A DNA stretch of 64,000 bases from Aureobasidium sp. EXF-3400. Taxonomy: Eukaryota; Ascomycota; Dothideomycetes; Dothideales; Saccotheciaceae. Shown piece by piece: positions 56,802 to 64,000 of the stretch. The position numbers were made by a program, and so were the translations under genes. Numbering within the stretch: the first letter of the stretch is position 1; the number at the start of each line of letters is the position of its first letter. Under the pieces are notes generated by a model. The model worked only from the letters and a program-made list of their open reading frames with translations. It searched no databases and was not told the DNA's origin. Location: NCBI GenBank assembly GCA_024195585.1, contig SWBL01000056.1, positions 1-64,000 of the forward strand. The letters are read 5' to 3'.

Positions 56802-57453
56802 ACACGACTTGCCCGAAGGAACACCGCTAGGGTCAAGCTCATGGCTCAAGCTATGTCTGAACTGGATTTTGCGCCCGATACTTGGCAAGAAGCAAGTCGT
56901 CTCCTTCGACGGCAGACAGTGACCGCAGCTTAATCCTCACATTCATATTCTATCCGCCTTCAACCAAGGTTCAGAAAGTGTTGGAAAGGTGGCATACCTT
57001 GATGGTAGAGAGTGCACGGGCAAAATTTGCAGGCGGCAAAATTTCGGGACAACACGAACGCGGCGCGCCTGGATCTTCTTGTCGCTCGCGCTCTTCGACA
57101 ATCGACATTCGACACCACCTATTGTTCTTTGGTATATGCTTTGCGCTTCCGCATCACCTCTAGTTCTGCCGTCCTCGTCACTCGTCTTGTCATTCCTGTG
57201 TACTCATAGGACTCTCCAGATCACTCGTTGACTCTGGATTGGGCGCGCACTTGTGACCAGGCTGCTGAATCAAGAACGTGTTCTGCAGCGTAAAGTCGCC
57301 TTCATCTCGAATACAGCAATCATTCGTACCTCTTGTTATTCGAGTCAGGGCTGCTCGTTGTCGACATAAAGCCCGGGTGGGAGGGTAACTCGATACGATT
57401 CGAGGGCCTTTATCTTATCCTGACTTGGTCAGACTAGGCAGATTTTTAACAGC
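56802..57453. other. Gene-free interval upstream of the 508-aa orphan
   Basis: Contains a short frame to 56933 (ending LLRRQTVTAA) that could be a gene relic linked to repeat copy B. The rest should hold the promoter of the gene starting at 57454. No family is recognised. Confidence 0.35.
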
Positions 57454-59250
57454 ATGACGGCAGAAAAAGCCAGACCAGAGCCTCTGTGGGTTTTTGAGAA
57501 AGCGGTCCTCGCGCATGCGCCCGAATTCAACGTGGCATGCGCAGCTCGACTGCGCATCGCTCACAACCAGAACAACGACCAGGGATCCATGTCAATACGC
57601 ATCAACGCAGCTCTAGCTGAGCTTGGCAAGCAGACTCTGATGCTAAACATACGGCCTGATGAGGTTGACATGTGTACAGTAGTCGCTAAAAGCAATGACA
57701 AGCTCATACCAGATCGCATGTTCTCCATGGTGCCCGTTTCCGTGACCAGTTCAGCTGCTGTTTCGACACTCATACTATGCCTCAATGCCACAGGTGCCAT
57801 CCTAGTGCCACCATTGGCCAATGGCACGACTCTGAGTCCGGCTGTGCCACAAGACGCTGGATTTCAAGCCTTTGAAAAACTCTGCCAGAGCAAAACCATA
57901 CATCTACATCTATCCAAGCAACAGTTCAGAGATGGCGATCTGCATCGACTCCGTACCTTCTCTGGCGCAGTGCGCGCCCGTATGCTCAAACCACAGCCTA
58001 TCGATTACAAGCGCCTCAACGCAGGACAAGGCGCCATTGAGAAAGATTGGCGCATTTTTGGGCAACCGATAGATCCTCCAGCTTATTGCGAGCCTGTACC
58101 AACACAGAGTGTGCTTGGAAAACGTTCCCGAGGTATGCCTATCTCCGTTTCATGATGTACGTGGTAAAGGAAGTATTCCTTGAGCACATGCCAGTGGGTC
58201 AGACGATCGTCATGCACAAGGTTATCTGAATTCTTGAATGTCCACCGAGAAACTGTTGTTCCCGCAATAATTTTTTTGCGAACGGATCACTCTCGGTGGG
58301 AAACCTACGAGTCAGAACAATTTTGTGATTTTCGATAGCTTCGTCGGTCTAAGGCTTGTGCGCTGGAGAAGCTCACCACTCACTTACTATCGTTGACTTC
58401 AGCTTGGCTTCTTGTGATTGACCAATGCCTAGATGACTCGCCTTCTGAAGCACACTCGAAGTCAGCCATTCTCTGCTCTCCCCCACCACCGCCCTGGTCA
58501 CCTACTGAGGTCAACACTCCAACAACCCGCTCGCCGTCGCCTGCTCACATCTCTCCCACCATATTCACAAGGGACATAAAACAAAGTTATAGAGAAAGGA
58601 TTAAGGTGTTGGAGCTACAGCGACAGTTGCACGGTCTGCCCGATGAACTAGTGCGCGAAGTTTTGACAGGTTCAGGACACCAACATCTACTTGTTCCAGA
58701 AACGCCACCTCCTCCCAACAAGCTATCGAAGGACGCAAATTCGGTCCCTGATCGACAGACCTCCTCGTCGGCGTCTCCGGATGCTGAAGAGGCTGCGATG
58801 GTCGCCAAGGTCGACAGAATTATCAAACAACGCTTGGGCAAATTGACCAAAGACGCTTTCAAAGCACTTACTCAGAAGCATCTAAATGCTCTCGTGGAGT
58901 CGCAATTACCAGTAGCTGCTGAACTGTTCCTCAATGGCGCAGTAGCAGACCACCGCGACCGCTTTTACGAAGAATGCAAGACAAGTGAGATTAACGTCCG
59001 TGAGCACATTGACGAAGGCATCACCGAGGTGCGTGATGCTACCAACGAATGCGCCAAGGAGATCTCGGAGCTAGCTCAACAGTGCATGGACAATTTAGAC
59101 GATCATAGCAAGAATCTCGATGCTTCGGCGGAGCAGGAGTTATCAAAGCTTAAGCGCTGGTTCGCTGAGCTGACTCAGTCTTATTTTGATACAAGTAAGA
59201 CTGTCGTCGAACCTGTGCCACGTGCCACGGCAAGACGGATCTCTATGTAG
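57454..59250 (+). CDS. Orphan nuclear-type protein, about 508 aa
   Basis: Exon 1 is 57454-58132 and exon 2 is proposed to start at 58403 after a 270-bp intron (GTATGC..CTTCAG); phases close. The intron is long for this window, so a small internal exon may be hidden in it. The N-terminal ~226 residues look globular (EPLWVFEKAVLAHAPEFNVA, GSMSIRINAALAELGKQTLML, then VSTLILCLNATGAILVPPL) and end QSVLGKRSR, a short basic motif. The C-terminal part has a Pro/Ser-rich linker, a conserved-looking helix (YRERIKVLELQRQLHGLPDELVREVL, split here) and a long coiled-coil segment (KVDRIIKQRLGKLTK onward). The layout (basic motif, linker, coiled coil) suggests a chromatin or kinetochore accessory protein, but I recognise no family and claim no function. 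Confidence 0.65.
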
Positions 59251-60831
59251 CTAGTCAGGTTAACACCATTCTGTATCTAAGTGTTTGAGTCAGGACTCGA
59301 TGTTTACACAATGTGCTTGGGCAACGATCAAACTTGTCTTGGACATTGGTGCTTGTTGAAATCTATTGATCATGAAGATTATCCTGCATCTTGAGCCGTT
59401 TCTCGTAATCTCAGGATAATTGTAATATCTGCAACAGGTATTGAGATGATTTGCGAGTAAAACAGGAATGAAGCTGGCTGTGAACTGCGAGGTAGAGGGT
59501 TGACATAAAGGGCAGGGTTGTATGGACAGCTTCCGAAGCTGTTAACCGTGAAGGCAACAGACCGCATCGGAAATATGGTTGGAAATGCCGCGGAGCAGAA
59601 TGATGTCCTCGACTTCCGGGAGATCATGATCTTCTCTAAGACATGGGAAGCATTGAACCCCTCAAGTCGAGCGCCCTTACTCACGTAGTAGCTTCCGTCT
59701 ATACCTGCCGGACGAAATGAAGAGTCCGACAGAGACATCTTCGCGCTTTAGGAAAGTGACAAATGACCTTCCGTGGGCCCGACGAACCATTGCGATGATC
59801 CTGTCTAGGATTGTTCTCGGCACTTCGCGAGTCGTGAATACAGATTATCAGAAGTGAGGCGATGCTCTGCTGTAGCTCTGTGCACCTCCAAGACTCCTTG
59901 TGGATGATGACCGTTTTTTGCGAAGCTTGGCGGTCATATCTTGAGGTGATTGAATGGTCTCAGACTGACTCTTTCCTTCTCTACCCACAAGCCGAAGACT
60001 GATATATCCATGCATGAAACGTCTGACTCGACCGACAATGTGGATTCTTGTGGTCTTCTCCACAGCTCAGCCACGAAGGCCTCAGAAGTACATAATAGAA
60101 CGCTCTTGTATACGATACTGTGTACGAAGGTGATAGTCGTTGAAGAAACATGAAACTTGGGGAATTAATCGTGGGAATCGTGGGAATCGGCAGCAGCCGG
60201 CGGAACAGCCATCAGCCGGACGATCACTTTGTTCTTGCTGTGATGATGATAATTCTTCAGCATCGTCTTGACTCGATCTTTCTGTAGTCTAGAGCATTGA
60301 AATTATATGTAACTGACACCTAAGATACAGTAGTCTGTCGATCATCAGACGTACTGTCAATCACACTCACACGTTCTGCTAGGCAACTTCGTAGCTTCGG
60401 TGCCACAAGAGCGGTGATGCCCGCCAAGACATGATCCTCAAGGTGCAGCTGGTGGTCGGCGCTCACTTCCGCCGTGCCCGCTTCTCTTTTTGGACATGAA
60501 ACACAGTCCAATCTCTCCCTTCCGTCGAGCAGCTCATTTTCCAATTGTTCAACAACCCAAATTCACAAACACACAGCACCAATCTTGCTTAGTCGCCACA
60601 CAGCCGGGCTGATAGCGCCAAAATCGGGCAGTTTTGCGAGGCTAGAGATATGTCCAAGGTTTCAGACCTAGCTCGACGTCTTCTCTAGGACACCTCGAAC
60701 TCTGGAAAGGTCCATCTCCAAGCCTCGATGACTGACAGAACCAGAACGGAAAGACCGGAGGACAACCAGAAATAGTGTCCTGTCATCGCTTGTTGTTACG
60801 GTAGTGTACGAACAAAAGGCAGGAGCGAAGG
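59251..60831. other. Gene-free interval
   Basis: 1.6 kb with no supported gene. A minus-strand frame at 59379-59738 begins with a good ATG but gives no recognisable domain. A short direct repeat (ATCGTGGGA, twice) lies near 60168-60190. The right end is the promoter region of the GH5-like gene. Confidence 0.4.
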
Positions 60832-60839
60832 TATAAGTA
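60832..60839 (+). promoter_or_regulatory. TATA-like box of the GH5-like gene
   Basis: TATAAGTA lies 147 bp before the ATG at 60986 and is followed by a ~100-base leader dominated by C and T, a pattern of highly expressed fungal genes. Confidence 0.5.
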
Positions 60840-60985
60840 GATTCAAATGCGCTCCTTCATGTTCTAATCCATCAACACTTTCATTCTCTTTTCTGTCTTT
60901 CTTTACCTTTACACTCATTCCTGCCGCAACCACACTCTTTTACTATATCTAATAGCCCCCTCCCTCCTTACACATCCACATCAAG

Positions 60986-62824
60986 ATGCGCGCTTCCACG
61001 GTGGCCACTGCTGCCTTGGTCGCAGGTTCAACCCAGGTTCAAGCTGCTCCCACTTTTGGTCTCGCCTTTGGTCTTCTCAAGGGCCTGAGCACCACCGTCC
61101 ACGCTGATCTCAACCTTCTTCTGGGTTCTCTCGGTCTTGGTGTCCAGACCAACGCCAACGTTCATGGTCAAGCAATTGGCTTCGGTGGTGTCGGATGCCC
61201 CTTCTCCCTTGCCAACCAGGCTGCCGTTTCTGTCAACGCTGGTCTTCACGGCGCTCTTTCTCACAACGTCGGTTGGACTGCAGGTGTCAACGGTGGCGCT
61301 TTCATCAACTGGAGAAACTTCAAGGCCAATGGTGTCACCCTCAGCGGATGGCTCGTCCAGGACAAGTCCCTTGACGTTGACTGGTGGAACAAGTACGGTT
61401 CTGACTGCGACGACGAGTGGTCTTTGACTGCCAAGCTCGGTGCTCAGGCCGGTGCTATCCTTGAGGCTCGCTATGCTTCATACATCACCACCAGCTACAT
61501 CGATGCGCTCGCTGCTGCTGGCATCAACCTTCTGAGAATCCCCACTCACTACGCTGCCTGGGTTTCTGTCCCTGGTAGCGCTCTCTACCACGGCAACCAG
61601 CAAGCTTACCTCAAGACCATCTGCCAATATGCCATTGAGCGCCACGGCATGCACATCGTCATTGGTCTTGACTCTCTTCCCGGTGGTGTCAACGGTCTTG
61701 CTGCCGGTGAGCGCATCGGTGCCACTGCTTGGTTCAACTCTGCCGAGAACCTGTCCTACTCCTTCCAGGCCATCGATGCCATCCTCGGCTTCATCTCCGC
61801 CACTGGTCATGTCGACGCCTTCACCATCTCTCCTATCAACGAGCCCTGCGATGTTACCGCTCAGTTCGCCACTCAGGGCGGTCTCAGTCTCGGTGCCACC
61901 AACTTCATCAACACCTACGTTCAGGGTGTCCTTAAGAAGATCGGCCAGATCGACGCTCGTATCCCCTGCATGGTTCAAGATGCTTTCCTTGGCCACGACT
62001 ACTGGGCTCCTTTCTTCTCTGTTGGTGCCAACATTGTTATTGACAGCCACGTCTCTTTCTCCGGTGCCGTTGGTGCTGGTATCTCCGCTGGTGTTGGCGC
62101 TGGAATCGATGTTGCCGCCAATGTTGGCGCTGGTGTTAACGCTGGAGTGAACGCCGGTGCAGATGTTGCTGCCGGAGTCGGAGCCAAGGTTGGAGCTGGA
62201 GTTGGCGCTGGTGTTGGTGCTGTCGCTGGAGTTGGTGCTGGAGTTGATGCTGGAGCCAAGGTTGGTGCTGCTGCTGGAGTCGATGCTGGTGCCAAGGTCG
62301 GTGCCGGAGTTGGTGCTGGAGTTGGTGCTGGAGTTGGTGCTGGCGTTGATGCTGGTGCCAAGGTCGGTGCCGGAGTTGGCGCTGGTGTTGGTGCCGCCGC
62401 TGGAGTTGGCGCCGGTGTCAACGCAGGAGTCAATGCTGGTGTCAATGCTGGTGTTAAGGCCGGAGCAAACACTGGTGCCAACGCTGGAGTTTCCGCCAAC
62501 GCCAACCTTTCCGCCCACCTGATCGCTCCCAGCGTCTGCAAGCAAGCTTCTCTCCTCAAGGGTTCCGGCAAGTTCCCTGTCTTCGTCGGTAGCTACGGCA
62601 TCCAGGCTCAAGAGGGCAACACCCTTTCTGGCCGCAAGACCATCTACAACACCCAAAAGTACGCCTACGCACAGAACCTGTCCGGTGGCTGCTTCAGCCA
62701 CGCAAAGGCGAACTCGAACACCATTGCTGTTGCTGGCGAGGGCTCTGCTTCCGACTACAACTCTTTCCAGAGCTTGATGTCCGCCAACGTCGCAACCAAG
62801 AACACCGATTCTTGCTACTGCTAG
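60986..62824 (+). CDS. Secreted GH5-like (exo-1,3-glucanase-type) protein with Gly-Ala-Val repeat insertion, nucleophile absent
   Basis: Single exon, 612 aa. Residues 1-20 are a signal peptide ending QVQA. The GH5 (subfamily 9-like) barrel is clear: GVTLSGWLVQD (~112), YIDALAAAGINLLRIPTHYAAW (split here), the acid/base motif SPINEPCD with Glu286, VQDAFLGHDYWAPFF and IVIDSHVSF. After that strand, where the family has a short loop, residues ~360-508 are an insertion of AGVGAGV-like repeats. The barrel resumes at APSVCKQASLLKGSGKFPVFVG. There the family has GEWS with the nucleophile Glu; here it reads FVGSYGIQ, with Ser536 in place of Glu. The remaining C-terminus (LSGRKTIYNTQKYAYAQ, GGCFSHAK) follows the family. 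Hydrolysis is therefore unlikely; binding to beta-glucan or a structural wall role is inference. An antisense frame covers much of the gene but is a composition artefact. Confidence 0.85.
   Translation: MRASTVATAALVAGSTQVQAAPTFGLAFGLLKGLSTTVHADLNLLLGSLGLGVQTNANVHGQAIGFGGVGCPFSLANQAAVSVNAGLHGALSHNVGWTAGVNGGAFINWRNFKANGVTLSGWLVQDKSLDVDWWNKYGSDCDDEWSLTAKLGAQAGAILEARYASYITTSYIDALAAAGINLLRIPTHYAAWVSVPGSALYHGNQQAYLKTICQYAIERHGMHIVIGLDSLPGGVNGLAAGERIGATAWFNSAENLSYSFQAIDAILGFISATGHVDAFTISPINEPCDVTAQFATQGGLSLGATNFINTYVQGVLKKIGQIDARIPCMVQDAFLGHDYWAPFFSVGANIVIDSHVSFSGAVGAGISAGVGAGIDVAANVGAGVNAGVNAGADVAAGVGAKVGAGVGAGVGAVAGVGAGVDAGAKVGAAAGVDAGAKVGAGVGAGVGAGVGAGVDAGAKVGAGVGAGVGAAAGVGAGVNAGVNAGVNAGVKAGANTGANAGVSANANLSAHLIAPSVCKQASLLKGSGKFPVFVGSYGIQAQEGNTLSGRKTIYNTQKYAYAQNLSGGCFSHAKANSNTIAVAGEGSASDYNSFQSLMSANVATKNTDSCYC
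62065..62510 (+). repeat. Coding minisatellite, Gly-Ala-Val repeats
   Basis: About 445 bp of imperfect tandem units, mostly GGTGCTGGAGTT and longer units coding GVDAGAKVGA. The third positions vary while Gly, Ala and Val are kept, so the protein sequence rather than the DNA appears constrained. Later units shift to VNAGVNAG. Such an array is prone to length change. Confidence 0.9.
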
Positions 62825-63196
62825 ATGTGCTCATCTCGAAGGAGAAGAAGTTGACGCTCGTTACAATTACTGTCTAATGTCCGAAAAAGGGGAGAGCGCA
62901 GCTGGATGGAAGGGGGAGCTCAGACTAATCTTCATTACCATCCAAACAATGTCTATGTACATAACAATCTCTAATATTTTCATTATCTACTCTCAATTGA
63001 CCAATCTGTCCGTTGCCGCTTGCGTCTGAATTTCCCCCACGTGACTGCTTGTTAATCAAAGGCATGTTCTGGCCAAAAGCCAACAGAGAAACACAAAAGT
63101 TTCGGACAGGGAATTTCATTATAGAAAGATAGTGTTGCTTGTGACACAGCAGCAGAAACATCTAGGTATCAATCCTTTGCTATACTCGACAAACAA
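62825..63196. other. Convergent 3' flanks
   Basis: 372 bp between the GH5-like stop (+) and the FAD monooxygenase stop (-). AT-rich near 62960, with no gene. Confidence 0.4.
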
Positions 63197-64000
63197 TTAC
63201 CAAGAATATGCTACTGCATTCAGCGAGGACGAATGAGTGCCCTTCACTCTGGCTCTCCACTCTGGCCACTTCAACAGCGTCTCCTTCATAATATCAGTGC
63301 CCCAAAGCCACTGCTGCATGTTCGTATCTGCCCACAAATCAGGATTGTTGCCTTTACCCTGCCCAGCCAAGCGGATTTTGTCATCACGTTCTCTCTGTTC
63401 AGGGCCATCTGGAAGATGTAAGGCTGTGCGAACTTCTGATGCCGAGGCTTGTACCGCTTCACCACGGGCTTTGCGGACTTGTTCGTAGATCTTGATGGCT
63501 AGATCAACATCTGTGGATGATTTATTGAGGACGACTTGGAGGACTCCGACATCTTCGATTGCTTGAGCGGCGCCTTGAGCTAAGTAAGGTAGCATGGGAT
63601 GACAGGCATCACCCAAGAGGACGACTTTGTTCTGATGCCAGAGTGGCAGGGGGCGATGTGAGTTGAGGGTCCATTCTATGACCTCGTTCTCGGATACGTA
63701 GGAGAGAAGCCTCTGAACTGTAGGGTTCTAGCCTCTGTAGAAGTCCAGCATCTCTTGCTTGTTACCTCTCCGGGTCCAACTTTCGGCCGCCTCGTGGTCT
63801 ACGATGGGTGGTTGAGGATGTACCAAGACCATGTTGTATACATTGTTGTTCTTGATCGGATAGGCGACGATGTGTCCATGAGGTCCTATTGTTTCCGAAA
63901 AGTCTGACAAGAAAGAAGATCTTACAGTGGAATAAACTTACCCATTCACCGAATAGCAGCGTTTTGAGAAATCATGTCCAAAGTCTCGATATCGCGCTGC
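63197..64000 (-). pseudogene. FAD-dependent monooxygenase C-terminal half, premature stop, cut by window edge
   Basis: Minus-strand frame continuing beyond 64000. The best-preserved part is VVLLGDACHPMLPY with QGAAQAIEDVG, the GD/FAD-binding motif of the salicylate-hydroxylase-like (UbiH/PHBH fold) family, followed by the usual helical C-terminus to AYSW. Upstream, GPHGHIVAYPI and YNMVLVHPQPP are family motifs. Between them the reading frame is stopped by TAG at 63728-63730, inside LDFYRG-stop-NPTVQRLLSYVSENE. The sequence on both sides is in the same frame and the family has a Trp here, so a TGG to TAG change is the simplest explanation. A second TGA may interrupt the frame at 63946-63948, close to a GTAAGT intron donor, but splicing there is ambiguous. 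The 5' half, including the GxGxxG FAD motif, is outside the window. Confidence 0.75.

Noticed and set aside
59379..59738. Minus-strand 119-codon frame with a good ATG and a GTGAGT site
   Set aside because: Attempts to splice it gave only a ~43-residue product with no recognisable domain.
61478..62701. 407-codon antisense frame opposite the GH5-like gene
   Set aside because: It arises from the repeat and biased third positions of the sense gene. The product is Ser/Asn/Thr repeats with no start context or domain.
1..64000. CRISPR array, insertion sequence, prophage or secondary-metabolite cluster
   Set aside because: No spaced repeats, transposase, phage genes or PKS/NRPS/terpene core enzymes. 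The gene set is typical fungal chromosome.

Overview
The window is a stretch of nuclear chromosome from a filamentous ascomycete (Pezizomycotina). A Dothideomycete is my best guess. Evidence for this is the set of spliceosomal introns of about 46-66 bp (longest 270 bp) with GT..AG ends and CTAAC/CTAAT-type branch sites, the pyrimidine-rich leaders, the both-strand gene layout without operons, and the protein families (GtaA-type glutaminase, SconB/Met30, Atg17, Mex67, LicD-like secreted proteins). The species assignment is inference. Gene spacing is moderate: about 23 loci in 64 kb, with a few gene-free gaps of 2-4 kb.

Layout. 1.5-9.96 kb: secreted LicD-like protein (+), secreted glutaminase gtaA (-, five exons including 29-nt and 23-nt microexons), riboflavin enzyme RIB7 (+) and a double-MYND zinc-finger protein (+). 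10.2-14 kb: an 89-aa protein and a large GLFG-motif, low-complexity protein (+). 14.2-20.9 kb: RAD26/CSB repair ATPase (-) and homoserine dehydrogenase HOM6 (-), the latter sharing a 222-bp divergent promoter with a CCDC174-like protein (+). 20.9-24.97 kb: gene-poor, holding a MITE-like inverted repeat. 25-32 kb: Cys-motif orphan (+), RRM protein with an apparent frameshift (-), 503-aa orphan (-), GPI-type Ser/Thr-rich surface protein (-). 32.6-34 kb: a decayed kinase-like pseudogene beside an F-box gene with no ATG. 34.9-37.4 kb: secreted expansin/barwin-like protein (+) and a TDT-family (Mae1-like) transporter (-). 39.5-46.8 kb: TOR kinase (+). 48-53 kb: MEX67 (-) and MET30/sconB (-). 54.1-55.5 kb: ATG17 (+). 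55.7-56.8 kb: a diverged direct repeat around a tRNA-like locus. 57.5-59.25 kb: orphan nuclear-type protein (+). 61-62.8 kb: a GH5-like secreted protein with a Gly-Ala-Val repeat insertion and no catalytic nucleophile (+). 63.2-64 kb: C-terminal half of a FAD monooxygenase with a premature stop (-), running off the right edge.

How the genes relate. Several products act in nutrient sensing and assimilation: TOR and Atg17 (growth versus autophagy), Met30/SconB (sulfur-amino-acid repression), Hom6 (Met/Thr synthesis), GtaA (glutamine use) and a dicarboxylate/anion transporter. Nothing in the sequence shows that they are co-regulated, and most are housekeeping genes, so the proximity may be chance. 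No biosynthetic gene cluster, transposase, CRISPR array or prophage was seen. The most unusual items are the repeat-expanded, probably inactive GH5 protein, the tRNA-like locus with widely separated A and B boxes, and the run of disrupted genes (kinase-like, FAD monooxygenase, RRM protein).
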